This document shows positions 13,104 to 24,400 of a stretch of 64,000 nt of DNA, one piece after another. The stretch covers positions 21,589,704 through 21,653,703 of the forward strand of contig OX439005.1 of the NCBI GenBank assembly GCA_949316495.1. The letters are read 5' to 3'. Each line of letters begins with the position of its first letter. Position 1 is the stretch's first letter. The notes under the pieces are model-generated. The model saw only the letters and a list, made by a program, of their open reading frames with translations, was not told the origin of the DNA and searched no databases. The stretch comes from Amphiduros pacificus (taxonomy: Eukaryota; Annelida; Polychaeta; Phyllodocida; Hesionidae). A program made the translations under genes and the position numbers.

Positions 13104-16100
13104 TTGGTGACTGGCTGTTTCGCACAGGCCCCTGTTCAACATTAACCTATTTGATTGTATACTTTTAATTGCTTCCTTCTCAAAGGAGATTTTATGAGGT
13201 TTGGGTGATCACAGTATAACTTCCCCTGAAGGCGGTTGTCTTCTAGCAACAGTCAATCTAGTGGGTAGAATTTTTTTCCAAGGTTTAACTGACTACTGTT
13301 GAACAGGAACTATGGGAACACACCAGCAACCAAGAGATTGTTGGAAATTTGATCAGATTTAGACTTGAAAATAAATTAAAAGTTATTCTTGCATTCAGAG
13401 AGCAGAAAGTTCAAAGGCTCGAGCCCAGCAGCTGAATCCTATGGTTGATGTGACAGCTGATGCTGACGACGTCAAGGACAAATCAGAAGATTTCTTCACA
13501 CAATTTGATATAGTGTGTGCCACCTGTTGTCAGAAGCAAGAACTAATACGCATCAATGATATTTGTCACAAAAACAACATCCAGTTTTATGCAGGAGACG
13601 TGTTTGGTTACTATGGCTACATGTTTGCAGACTTGAATGAACACGAATATGCAGAGTATGTTATTTTCATCCATTTGATATTTATTGGGAGTATTAACTT
13701 AATTTGAATGCTTTGGTCACTGTTTATATTAAATTTGTTGAATTGTGATATGCTTAAAAATGACCTCTGCATCTTTAATATTTCAATCTGAAGTTTATAA
13801 TTTTGATGCCATCATATTTATACTAAATTATTTAATTTTATGTAAATATAGCAATTACTTATGTACCATGTTTACTCACATATAACCATCTTAAATAACA
13901 AAATAACAATTTAATGAAATGTAGTTTTACAGATATTTTGATGCAGAAAATATGGAATTTGCTCAATTCTAAAGCACTAAACACCGTCATTATGCACATA
14001 TATGAACATATGATTTATCAACAACATGTGTACAGAAAATATGACTTAAAAACACATTTAAAAAAAGTCATTCTTTTTAATTTATTTGCTGTTATTATTT
14101 GATTGATTCTGATCTGTTTTAGAGAAGTTCCAAAGAAGAAGGACAAATCAGATGAACCAGCAGCCAAAAAGGCAAAAACATCTGATCTCCAGGAAACGGT
14201 CACAGTTAAAAAGGTACAGAATACTATCTTGATATATTGGATTAAGGAACAAAGTACAATACAGCATTTAGAATTGACACCTTTTGGGCATAAATTCTGG
14301 ATATTGTACGACCACACAGAGCCATATGTAACACAACAAAAGTTGAGCCTGACCAAACAGAATAATGAACTAAGAAATTTGTGATTGTATTGATTGACAT
14401 TTGTGTTCCCCAGAGTGCACCATATTGGTGGTTGGCTTCAGCTAATGAAGTAAAGGGACATACCTACTTAGAACATGCTCAGAGATGCTTGTGGATGATT
14501 TCCAAAAAATAAAATCAAACATCTTGAAGCAATCAAAAATAAGACATAATATAACTTTTAATAGCATTATTTTTAACATCATACAATTGAAGAGAAACAC
14601 TCTATGCTGCTGTAAGCTATAAGTCAATGATCAATCTCTCTAAAACTTATAATCGATATTTCCCTTCTCACTGAAATATCATCCAGTGTAGTCGCAGGTA
14701 ATCCCAAAGACTCTTGATTGTCTCCAAATGACATTGGTTTCCTTCAATGCCAAATTGTCTGCTTTAGAAAAGAAATGCATAGTTTCATATAAATTGTAAA
14801 TCATTATGTTACAAATATAAATTAATCAATATAACAGTATACATAATAACATTTATTGGGATAATTTTTTGCAGACTGAGAGTTTCAACCGATTTAGAGA
14901 GACATTAGATCTAGACTGGAGTGTCCCAGAGAAGACAAAGAGACTCAAACGCACTCCAAACACATTCTTCATAATACAAGGTAAGCAGATCCAACCTCAT
15001 CCTGAGGTAATATCTTCTGTAGCACTTATAGGAACATCCCATAATGGCAGGGTCTGGTTACCTCTGATGTATAAGAACCTCACATAATGGCAAGGTCTGG
15101 TTACCTCTGATGTATAGGAACCTCACACAATGGCAGGGTCTGGTTACCTCTGATGTATAGGAACCTCACATAATGGCAAGGTCTGGTTACCTCTGATGTA
15201 TAAGAACCTCACATAATGGCAAGGTCTGGTTACCTCTGATGTATAGGAACCTCACATAATGGCAAGGTCTGGTTACCTCTGATGTATAGGAACCTCACAT
15301 AATGCAGGGTCTGGTTACCTCTGATGTATAGGAACCTCACATAATGGCAGGGTCTGGTTACCTCTGATGTATAGTTACCTCTGATGTATAGGAACCTCAC
15401 ACAATGGCAGGGTCTGGTTACCTCTGATGTATAGGAAGATCACACAATGGCAAGGTCTGGTTACCTCTGATGTATAGGAAGATCACATAATGGCAGGGTC
15501 TGGTTACCTCTGATGTATAGGAACCTCACATAATGGCAGGGTCTGGTTACCTCTGATGTATAGGAACCTCACATAATGGCAGGGTCTGGTTACCTCTGAT
15601 GTATAGGAACCTCACATAATGGCAGGGTCTGGTTACCTCTGATGTATAGGAACCTCACATAATGGCAGGGTCTGGTTACCTCTGATGTATAGGAACCTCA
15701 CATAATGGCAGGGTCTGGTTACCTCTGATGTATAGGAACCTCACATAATGGCAGGGTCTGGTTACCTCTGATGTATAGGAAGATCACACAATGGCAAGGT
15801 CTGGTTACCTCTGATGTATAGGAAGATCACATAATGGCAAGGTCTGGTTACCTCTGATGTATAGGAATATCACATAATGGCAGGGTCTGGTTAAAGCATG
15901 ACATGCTATGTGTTCATCAGGACTAATGGCCTGGCACTGATGAGCTCTGGAGATTTTATTGCTCTGTATCGCCATTTTTTTTTAAGTTTAGTGATAATTT
16001 CTTTATGTATTATCAATATAATGCAGCACTTAATGATTTTGATAAGCCAGGACAATATAATTCTTTTCTACCTTAAAATATGAAAAAAAGCCAAAGTTGA

Positions 16101-18541
16101 CTGGGATAATTTGCTGATAATTTGACCAAAAAGCATTGAACTTGTCATTAAGTTATAATCTTAATATTGTAGTATTATTGGAGTTCCGCAGTAAACATGG
16201 GCGTGATCCAGATTCTGCTCATCTGGATGAGGACCGGACTGAGTTGTCCAAGTTAAGAGAGTCTGTACTGGAACGCCTCAAGCTCACTAATAAAGACACA
16301 GTGCCCCAAGACTTTGCAAGGTGGAGTAGCAATTAAATTTCTGTTATTTATTCAATATATTGCAATTAAATTAGATTACTACAAAGGTATGCACAGGTAC
16401 TTTAACGAAAAAAAAAAAATTTCCAACCTGGTCATAATAAAATTTGGATACAAAGCTTGGTTATCTAGTCGTTGCATTTTGTTTTATCAATATTTGATAC
16501 TATTGTTGAAACATGCAGTGTTCCCCAAAAAATTGTGTTACAAATAATTTACAATAATTTCGTGTTCAAATTTACGTTAAGCCTTCTAAAGACCAAATTT
16601 GGACCCAATTTTTACAAAAATTAAGCCATTTTGTTATTATCAGAAAAGAAAATTTTCTGTCTTTTCCAAATCTATTTACCTATTTGTTCAAAAAGAGTTA
16701 AGTTCCTGAAAATTCCTCCAATTGTGGTGGCTTAATTGCTGGAAACTGCTATTTTAAAAAATCTTATTCCCTTCATCAACCTGCATTTTTATATATGCCA
16801 GATTTAACCATTATTATGGATATTCATCTTAGGTTTATTTGGTGAGAGTTTGGTGTTGTGATTTCAGTTACTGCGTGGCTGAGCTCAGTCCAGTGTGTGC
16901 TGTAGTAGGAGGAGTCCTCGGCCAGGAAATCATCAAGGTAACCACCACAATGGCAGCACTCTGCAATAATGCCTCCTCTTTACTGGCTACATTGGCAGCA
17001 CTCTGCAATAATGACTCCTCTTTACTGGCTACATTGGCAGCACTCTGCAATAATGCCTCCTCTTTACTGGCTACATTGGCAGCACTCTGCAATAATGACT
17101 CTTCTTTACTGGCTACATTGGCAGCACTGCAATAATGCCTCCTCTTTATTGGCTACATTGGCAGCACTCTGCAATAATGCCTCCTCTTTACTGGCTACAT
17201 TGGCAGCAATCTGCAATAATGCCTTCTCTTTACTGGCTACATTGGCAGCACTCTGCAATAATGACTCCTCTTTACTGGCTACATTGGCAGCAATCTGCAA
17301 TAATGCCTCCTCTTTACTGGCTACATTGGCAGCACTCTGCAATAATGCCTCCTCTTTACTGGCTACATTGGCAGCACTCTGCAATAATGCCTCCTCTTTA
17401 CTGGCTACATTGGCAGCACTCTGCAATAATGACTCCTCTTTACTGGCTACATTGGCAGCACTCTGCAATAATGCCTCATCTTTACTGGCTACATTGGCAG
17501 CACTGCAATAATGACTCCTCTTTACTGGCTACATTGGCAGCACTCTGCAATAATGACTCCTCTTTACTGGCTACATTGGCAGCACTCTGCAATAATGCCT
17601 CCTCTTTACTGGCTACATTGGCAGCACTGCAATAATGCCTCCTCTTTACTGGCTACATTGGCAGCACTGCAATAATGCCTCCTCTTTACTGGCTACATTG
17701 GCAGCACTGCAATAATGCCTCCTCTTTACTGGCTACATTGGCAGCACTCTGCAATAATGACTCCTCTTTACTGGCTACATTGGCAGCACTCTGCAATAAT
17801 GACTCCTCTTTACTGGCTACATTGGCAGCACTGCAATAATGACTCCTCTTTACTGGCTACATTGGCAGCACTCTGCAATAATGCCTCCTCTTTACTGGCT
17901 ACATTGGCAGCACTCTGCAATAATGACTCCTCCTCTTAACTTACATTAACCACTACATTGGTAGCACTCTGCAATAATGACTCCTCCTCTTAACCAGCTT
18001 TTTAAAAACACTACATTGGCAGCACTCTGCAATAATGACTCCTCCTCTTAACCAGCTTTTTAAAAACACTACATTGGCAGCACTCTGCAATAATGCCTCC
18101 TACTCTTAACTGGCTTTAACCACTACATTGGCAGCACTCTGCAATAATGACTCCTCCTCTTAACTGGCTTTAACCACTACATTGGCAGCACTCTGCAATA
18201 ATGACTCCTCCTCTTAACTGGCTTCAGTATATTCTTATATTATTCTTAATTACATGTTGCTAACCATAATTACATATATATATATATAGTTAACCCTATC
18301 ATGCCTACATATACTTACCTGTATATTTGTCTACATATTTTCTTGATCTAAATTGAGAAACCTTCATACTTTAACTATGGCATATAGTTGTACTTGCCAA
18401 CCTGTTCTCATCTATTATGTATTCAGACACACTTATACATTCTTTTTTTAGGCTGTTTCCAAAAAGGACAAACCCCATAAGAATTATTTCCTCTTCAATG
18501 GAATTGAAGGCAGTGGAATGGTTGACAACATAACACTATAA
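3851..18541 (+). CDS. SAE1: SAE1, SUMO-activating enzyme subunit 1 (AOS1), nine exons
   Basis: SAE1 is the small subunit of the SUMO E1. With UBA2 it adenylates the SUMO C-terminus with ATP and passes it to the UBA2 catalytic cysteine; it acts in the nucleus. Exons are 3851-3963, 11368-11479, 13000-13059, 13399-13655, 14123-14213, 14875-14980, 16173-16320, 16868-16937 and 18452-18541 (TAA). All introns are GT-AG and all phases join, giving 1047 nt and 348 residues (human SAE1 has 346). Landmarks are ALYDRQIRLWGLDAQRR (exon 1), the nucleotide-binding GVSGLG at residues 48-53, LNPMVDV and FFTQFDIVCATCC (exon 4), GDVFGYYGYMFADL, a lysine-rich NLS-like loop (exon 5), and SPVCAVVGGVLGQEIIK (exon 8). 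As expected for SAE1, no catalytic-cysteine domain is present. At the exon 7/8 junction the sequence reads FASYC where human has FVRYC. A poly(A) signal AATAAA lies at 18862-18867. Introns 1, 2, 6 and 8 carry mobile elements or minisatellites. Confidence 0.97.
4190..4347 (+). repeat. GCCGACTTC-rich family, copy 2 (inverted relative to copy 1)
   Basis: This is the reverse complement of about 2720-2910: GTGATGGTAACAAGTGAAGT, several GAAGTCGGCCCC units, then TTATCAAGTTACCGGAAGGA and the CCCCTAAGGGACTA block. It ends where the TTAA element begins at 4348. Copies 1 and 2 therefore form an inverted pair around the first exons of SRP14 and SAE1. Confidence 0.65.
4348..5871 (+). mobile_element. TTAA-flanked DNA transposon with 19-bp perfect terminal inverted repeats
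   Basis: The left end is TTAA (4348-4351) followed by AGGGGGAGTTCCTAATAAT (4352-4370). The right end (5849-5871) is its exact reverse complement followed by TTAA. The TTAA target duplication is used by piggyBac and Kolobok elements. The only recognisable coding piece is at 4603-4806, an acidic, serine-rich N-terminus (MESEGDFTDSDCSTSVSD, then VQGWQFDPP). It resembles the acidic N-termini of P2X7-C-terminal-domain-like proteins carried by invertebrate TTAA elements; that link is inference. No intact transposase is present, so the element is non-autonomous or decayed. It sits in SAE1 intron 1. Confidence 0.85.
4603..4806 (+). pseudogene. Acidic N-terminal coding remnant inside the TTAA transposon
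   Basis: A 67-codon frame starts at an ATG. It is rich in Asp, Glu and Ser, with a WQFDPP motif near residue 55, and ends at TGA. It lies within the TTAA element and most likely derives from that element's protein. Its length and isolation argue against a host gene. The P2X7-domain-like family is only a guess from the acidic lead and the (Y/W)QF(D/E)P motif. Confidence 0.4.
6869..7190 (+). mobile_element. tRNA-derived SINE, near full length
   Basis: The head is tRNA-like. It has an A-box region (GTGCAGTTGGTTAGAGCAC) and a B-box region (GGTTGTGGGTTTGAACCC) about 50 bp later. A conserved body (GAGGCAGCACTATATCTGCT, CTACAAGTAGGTCTCA) and an AAAC-repeat tail (AAACAAACAAACAAA) follow. Possible short target duplications (TATCCCTG) lie at 6861-6868 and 7193-7200. 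Related pieces occur at 39184-39304, 39949-40100 and 57411-57540. It lies in SAE1 intron 1. Confidence 0.85.
7240..7380 (-). repeat. GCCGACTTC-rich family, copy 3
   Basis: Reverse complement of about 2640-2757: TTAGGGTCAAATAGCCTTCT, CGAAGGAGATTTCAT, then GCCGGCTTCTCTTGGGGGC and AAAGCCGACTTCACTG. It is a fragment in SAE1 intron 1 just downstream of the SINE. Confidence 0.6.
7424..7657. mobile_element. Short MITE with TACCGTA...TATAAGACG ends
   Basis: The left end TACCGTATTTACTCGTGTAT and the reverse complement of the right end (TACCGTAAATACTCGCATAT) match over most of about 27 bp. The TCGTGTATAAGACGA motif is a common signature of invertebrate non-autonomous DNA elements. A further related end (TCGTGTATAAGACGATTCCC, then a GTGTATAAGATGAGG complement) lies at about 9283-9365, so a second copy or a larger nested element is likely. 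Confidence 0.6.
7658..9370. repeat. Diverged ~180-bp tandem/inverted repeat block
   Basis: Units containing AAGGTATTTACCCAATATTA, a GCTTTGCAGATCGAGAAC-like core and a CATCCATCCGTTTATAACAT stretch recur at about 7910, 8248, 8428 and 8607. The last three are spaced near 180 bp. Inverted copies lie at about 8985-9200. The block is an accumulation of one repeat family with local tandem growth. There is no gene in it. Confidence 0.6.
9791..11098. mobile_element. Non-autonomous hAT transposon with exact 8-bp target duplication
   Basis: The element begins CAGGGTTGCATGGTTTCCGC and ends GCGGAAACCCAACCCTG, the inverted match. CTGATAGG occurs on both sides (9783-9790 and 11099-11106) as an exact 8-bp target duplication, the hAT hallmark. 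Inside are about three ~180-bp tandem units (each with GTCATAAACTCCAAAAGT or similar and CTCCAGATATGATGAGCATA) near 9890, 10076 and 10255. Palindromic GGTATATACCG runs lie at the left and repeated TTTCCGCCGGCGGAAAC near the right. No transposase frame is visible. SAE1 intron 1. Confidence 0.92.
12062..12290 (+). repeat. Dispersed repeat shared with 22035-22260
   Basis: Blocks such as ATTACAAATATTAGCCAATG, AAAATGCATTTTGATTGGC and GTTCACAAACATTAC occur in the same order here and at 22035-22260, with many substitutions between the copies. It is an interspersed repeat of unknown class with no coding capacity seen. Confidence 0.6.
12622..12980. mobile_element. TTAA MITE abutting SAE1 exon 3
   Basis: TTAA plus GGTCTATAATCCACAAT (12622-12642) is matched exactly, inverted, at 12960-12980. 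The body includes a hairpin-forming AACCCGTTTTAACTACCGTT segment (about 12765-12795) and a CGAAGGCAGTTACGTAAAT segment shared with the composite element at 59.5-60.3 kb. The right TTAA ends 19 bp before SAE1 exon 3 (13000), so the branch-point region of that exon is partly element-derived. Confidence 0.88.
13077..13102. repeat. (GA)n microsatellite
   Basis: About 12 GA repeats lie 18 bp downstream of the SAE1 exon 3 donor. Confidence 0.9.
15027..15892. repeat. 43-bp minisatellite in SAE1 intron 6
   Basis: About 20 units of 43 bp, containing TATAGGAACCTCACATAATG, GCAGGGTCTGGTTACCTCTG and ATG. Variants alternate AACCTC with AAGATC and GGCAG with GGCAA, some neighbouring units sharing the same variant. 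The array begins about 46 bp after the exon 6 donor (14981). Confidence 0.95.
16938..18224. repeat. 42-bp minisatellite in SAE1 intron 8
   Basis: Roughly 30 units of 42 bp (GGCAGCACTCTGCAATAATG, CCTCCTCTTTACTGGCTAC, ATT). Several lack CT and are 40 bp, and a diverged 3' block contains longer units with TTAACCACTACATTGGC or CAGCTTTTTAAAAACAC. The first recognisable unit starts at the exon 8 donor itself: the intron opens GTAACCACCACAATGGCAGC, which matches the TTAACCACTACATTGGCAGC form of later units. Confidence 0.95.
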
Positions 18542-20120
18542 ATCAGGACATGAGATTCATTTTTCACATTATTTCAAAGACTGTAAACATAATCTGAAAA
18601 CATGTGGCACAGCTAATTTATACAACTAGCGATATGAACAAAAATATCATTTGAAAAAAGTTTGATGCAAGCTGTATGAATGGGCATTTTTGATTTATGA
18701 GAGTTCTTAACACTGTAAAGAGTATATTTCGATTTAACTGAAATGTGTGATTTTGATATTTAAATCATTTAGTACTGGTAGCTTATTTTCATTCCATCCA
18801 GTTTATTATCATTTTTATCAAAAGTAGATATATGATCTGACTGTACTTCTGTTTGATCTGAAATAAAAATTTATATCTAACTTAATATGACTTTCTAATT
18901 ATATATGCAAATTTGTTAAAGATGACAAGAGATGACATAAAAAGAACATAAAATGCCTTCATTTGATCCCTGTTATTTTGCAATGAAAGTACTTTTTTTG
19001 AAATGGGTCAGACAACCTAAAATTTGTATGAAAATTGAAGTAGCATCCATTTAATATTGATGAAATATTGTTTCCATGTACATGTAGGTTAAACCTTTGT
19101 GACCATAGAATATGCAAATATAAAAGATTTTTTTTCTGGGGGGGGGGCCTTCAGTTTACAAAATGTCTCACATAGACTCTGTGACATCATCTTGATCACA
19201 GACTAGAATCTTAGCAGGTACTCTTGGTATTCTTTGTCCAGAATTCAAAACATTTTCAAATCCCTGATGAGAGCTGAGGTTAAACTTAAATCCATCAGGC
19301 AGTCGGAACAATGCTTTTGTACTTGCCTTTTAACAACATAGATTATTTCCCATTCTAGAGTATTAGTATTTGGAGCAAGCATTTACTGACCTGCCCACCA
19401 AAAGAGAAAAGAAACTTTACCCCTGCTTTTACAATAGTATTTTAATTCTAAACGAGAAAAGAATTGTTTTCCATTGTAAAGGTTGAAATAATGTTCTCCA
19501 CTGCCTTCTTAAAGACAAGAAATTTTCAGAAAATAAGATGGATGATGAAATTTGACTTTATTTAATAAAGTTCATGATCTTATCCTATTACAGCAAAATG
19601 TAAATGTGCCTTTGGATACAGTGCTTTTGATAATTGTTGTCATTTTTATGAACACAACATATGCAGTTCTATTAATTATGTATGTATATATATATACTCA
19701 AGAAAGCTTTGACCAATTTGAACTTTTTAGACCTACTGGGAAAGATACCCTATAAGTTACAAAATATTTGATAAAAGAATTGCTAAAAGATTTTATCTTG
19801 TATCACAGGTCAGCTACATAAAATATATTCATATCTTTGCAGTAGATAATACATATTGTCAATATCACAATACCATGTTTGTATGTGATGGGTATATCTC
19901 AGTTTTGATTTAATGCAAACATACCAGGTTGAGTTCACACAACCAAGTTTGAACATATTGGAAATCAAGTTTGAACAGTTTACTGTCCCATGTTAATATG
20001 TATATTTGACTATCCTTTTTTGAAGATTATGGCATGTGTAAATGTTGTACCTCCAAAGTTAAAATAAGAAGAATGAAATAGTTCTTATTCTAAGAATATA
20101 TTTTCCAATATGGCTGAATC
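18542..20120. other. SAE1 3' UTR and convergent intergenic region
   Basis: After the SAE1 stop there is AT-rich sequence with a poly(A) signal AATAAA at 18862-18867 and a short G run at 19138-19147. I see no exon, RNA gene or mobile element that can be supported. Confidence 0.5.
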
Positions 20121-20290
20121 TCAATGACATCATAATGAGGCTTGTTTACTTTTTGAACAGGAACCATGTGCTTTTAGCCTCTACTGGGCATGCTCAGAAT
20201 GAGTGTTATGACATCACAATGAGATTGTTTACTTTTGACAGGAACCATGTGCTTTTGAACTCATTCTGGGCATGCTCAGAATGAAGATCC
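20119..20290. repeat. Two tandem copies of an ~86-bp unit
   Basis: A block containing TTTGAACAGGAACCATGTGC, CTGGGCATGCTCAGAATGA and a GACATCA segment occurs twice in direct order. Confidence 0.6.
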
Positions 20291-20502
20291 TGGGTAAATT
20301 AAAAATGGAGGTAAAAAGAAACCCTGCACTCTCTGCACTGACAAATTCAAAGCTTGATAACTCAAGTTCAGAAAGCCATCCATCAATATAACAATTATTT
20401 CTGGCAATATTTAATAATACTGATTTCATAGGTTGTGAATGGGACATGTGGGCATCTCTTGAGCAAAGCAGAATTAAGCACAAGAGATGGCTTTGGTATC
20501 TA

Positions 20503-21404
20503 GGTCCGCCCTTTGTGCTGGCTAGGTTGTCTGCAGAGTTTATCTGGGTCGACCCTCTGTGCTGGCTAGGTTGTCTGCAGAGTTTATCTGGGTCAGCCCT
20601 TTGTGCTGGCTAGGTTGTCTGCAGAGTTTATCTGGGTCGACCCTCTGTGCTGGCTAGGTTGTCTGCAGAGTTTATCTGGGTCAGCCCTCTGTGCTGGCTA
20701 GGTTATCTGCAGAGTTTATCTGGGTTGACCCTCTGTGCTGGCTAGGTTGTCTGCAGAGTTTATCTTGGTGAACCCTCTGTGCTGGCTAGGTTGTCTGCAG
20801 AGTTTATCTGGGTCAGCCCTATGTGCTGGCTAGGTTGTCTGCAGAGTTTATCTGGGTCAGCCCTTTGGGCTGGCTAGGTTGTCTGCAGAGTTTATCTGGG
20901 TCAGCCCTTTGTGCTGGCTAGGTTGTCTGCAGAGTTTATCTGGGTCGACCCTCTGTGCTGGCTAGGTTATCTGCAGAGTTTATCTGGGTTGACCCTCTGT
21001 GCTGGCTAGGTTGTCTGCAGAGTTTATCTTGGTGAACCCTCTGTGCTGGCTAGGTTGTCTGCAGAGTTTATCTGGGTCAGCCCTATGTGCTGGCTAGGTT
21101 GTCTGCAGAGTTTATCTGGGTCAGCCCTTTGTGCTGGCTAGGTTGTCTGCAGAGTTTATCTGGGTCAGCCCTTTGTGCTGGCTAGGTTGTCTGCAGAGTT
21201 TATCTGGGTCGACCCTCTGTGCTGGCTAGGTTGTCTGAGGAGTTTATCTGGGTTGACCCTTTGTGCTGGCTAGGTTGTCTGCAGAGTTTATCTGGGTCGA
21301 CCCTTCGTGCTGGCTAGGTTGTCTGAGGAATTTATCTGGGTCGACCCTTTATGATGGCTAGGTTGTCTAAGGAGTTTATCTGGGTCGACCCTTTATGCTG
21401 GCTG
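20503..21404. repeat. 44-bp minisatellite overlapping the CFAP73-like stop codon
   Basis: About 20 units of 44 bp (GGTCGACCCTCTGTGCTGGC, TAGGTTGTCTGCAGAGTTTA, TCTG). Variants are GGTCAGCCC, GGTTGACCC and GGTGAACCC. The right end overlaps the last coding exon of the minus-strand gene; its TAA (21376-21378) falls inside a unit and most of the array is its 3' UTR or flank. Confidence 0.95.
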
Positions 21405-24400
21405 TTCTGCGCTCCGTGCTGGGACTACTGCTTCCTGGTAGTCGTCTCGCTAGTCTAACCACGTCATCACGTTCTACCATGTACTCCTGCAATAATTACA
21501 AAACTAAATAAAAAAAAATAAAAATAAATCATATCCTATTCATATAGTGTCAATAAATCTAAACAAAACTAAACTAAACAAACCATAAAAAAATTATTTC
21601 ATTGTCTCAATAAATTTGAATGCTTGAAAATTATTCTCAAATACTGAAAATTGATTTTCACATATTTTAACCTGGAGAGAATTTTCATTCAGAATATTCG
21701 GTGAGCTTAACCTGTGTATGGTGCAATATTTCTATAATAATGTGACAAATTTTAATGCTTTAGAACTTTTAAAGGTAAAAAATGAATGTTTATATGTGTG
21801 TAAATTCTCCAAGATTTCCTATATAATAACTTGTGCACCCAATTAGAAAGACCTCCATTCAATTTTTCCAATAATATATTTAACAAATCTTAAAATGGTT
21901 AGGAACAAATAAAACTCCACTAAAAAGTCTTCTGTGCATTTGATGATGTCTTGGTCACTGGAGCTTATTGATAAATCCATCATAAAAGAATTTACCTATC
22001 TGAGCAACTTGAAAAAATAAATCTAATAGCTATCACTGAGTTGTCAAGGAGGCTGCCATTGTGAATAACATAACAAATATTAGCCAATGAGAATCAAGGT
22101 AACAAATTGGGACCAAATTCAAAATGCATTTTGGTTTGCCAAAATTAACATCTGCTCAAGTTTACTCTGGGAAAGGAATGATCATTTGTGAAGCACTTTG
22201 CAGGCATTTCCAGAAAATGTTCACAAACATTACCAAAAGGCAATCATCAGCATACAAATGTAGCTCTGCGGCCTTTGGCCTAAGTTTTACTGAATACTCA
22301 TTGTAGATTTAATTACCTTGACCATATCCAGTTTATTTAGGAGTGTCATCTCACTGACTGGCCCATCAATTTTTCGATGACATTTATCAGCTAGGTTATT
22401 TATAGCCATTATGATCTGCCCAAACTCTGTCATCTGAAATAATACCAACCCTTTACAGCAAATCAGTATTTCCTTGACAAAAAGATCAGTTCAGTTAAAC
22501 ATGAGATAACTGGTGCCTCATAACAATTTAATGTATCATACTTGTAATATGAATTCAAATATATCATATATTGAATATATCCTAATATATCATATCTACA
22601 ATCTTTTAGCATCAGAAAAAATCTATTTTTATAAACTAAGGAAAAATGCATTTAAAACTTAAGTTTTTATTGATGCACACCTGAGTTCTGAACTCTACTT
22701 TGCCCATGCCAAACTTCTGTTCTTTCTCGTCGTTTTGATCTTGTGCTTTCTCCTGATATTTCTGCATCTGTGACAGCTGACTATTGATGGAAATCTTCTT
22801 CTTGTTGTGTTCTTGTTTCATGTCCTCGAACTCTTGCTTCAAAGTCTCTAACTGAATCAAACATGTTGATGCCATTAAAATTAAACACTTCACGTTCAGT
22901 GAGGATTAAAATCTATTGTGTCATTAAAAGTGGCTGATATGGCTAATAATGTCTACTCACATCGTCCAATATAGTTATTAATGTCTACTCACCTCATCTG
23001 ATATGGCTAATAATATCTACTCACCTCATCTGATATTGTTATTAATGTATCTACTCACCTTGTCTGATATGGCTAATAATGTCTACTCACCTCATCTGAT
23101 ATGGCTAATAATGTCTCTACTCACGTCTTCTGTTATGGCTATTAATGTCTAATCACCTCATCTGATATGGTTAATAATGTCTACTCACCTCATCTGATAT
23201 GGCTAATAATGTCTTCTCACCTGGTCTGATATTGTTATTAATGTATCTACTCACCTCATCTGACATCGCTAATAATGTCTACTCGCCTCATCCGATATTG
23301 TTATTAATATCTACTCACCTCATCTGATATGGCTAATAATGTCTTCTCACCTCGTCTGATATTGTTATTAATGTCTACTCACCTCGTCTGATATTGTTAT
23401 TAATGTATCTACTCACCTCGTCTGATATGGCTATTAATGTATCTACTCACCTCGTCTGATATGGCTATTAATGTCTCTACTAGGGATTTATTGGTGGCAC
23501 TTAAGGTTCTGTGTCTCATCATTAAGCTGTTCACCATTGTATCATTCACTTCTAAATAATCTGAAATTGAAGAGACAAACTAAATGAACATCTGTGTCCA
23601 GGATATATATTCATAAATGAAGAAATACATGTTTACAATAAATATCAAACTAATAGATTTTATTTGATTAAAAGAAAATATTTTGATAATGAAAGGTCAT
23701 CTCCTCATTGCTACTGCATTATATATAATGATCAGGGTATGGAATGTTCTTACTAATACCACATTCACTTTGCACCAATTTCAGTAATATTTATGACAAT
23801 ATTGGCCAACAGCCCCGGAATGTGAGGACAGGGTTGGATTGTATCAACAGGTTCCAAATCGGGGGTCCAAATCGGTGTTCAAAAACCCAGAAATCGGTGT
23901 TGGATCCCAAAGTACATGAAGTATTGTATGAACTCCAAAAGAACGATTTGGGGTTCTTTAACACCGATTTGGACCCCAAAAATTTGCATCGACTGTGGGG
24001 CCCAGACAGGCATTTTTATAACATCATGAGGCCACAAGGGAGCGTTTATAATGCTCTTGTTGGTGTTTGGATCAGATTTTTGGCACAACTTTGGTGCTGT
24101 TAAAAATATCAAAGCCTAGATATGTATCGATTCTTTCGAAATTTGCACACAATATGCAAAAGGGTTGTATCCTAATTAATACTTGCCAATTATTACATCG
24201 GTCGGGAAACGTAAAGTAAATTTTTTTATTTTGTAAATTTGTTCTATTTTACAGCCAATTTGAACCCCCTAAATTTTGGTGTTGCATTTCAGGGTCCAAC
24301 GCCAAAATCTGTGAACATCAATTTTGGTGTTAACCTTGCTGACACAATACATTGGGATCCATTTTGAGGTTCAACCCTGATTTGGACCCCCAATTTCAAC

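Noticed and set aside
16969-17939. Frames in the 42-bp array of SAE1 intron 8
   Set aside because: The period is a multiple of three, so open frames are expected. The true exon 8 donor and exon 9 are clear on either side.
23744-24112. Frames on both strands around 23.8-24.1 kb
   Set aside because: They are explained by the foldback MITE and its internal palindromes.
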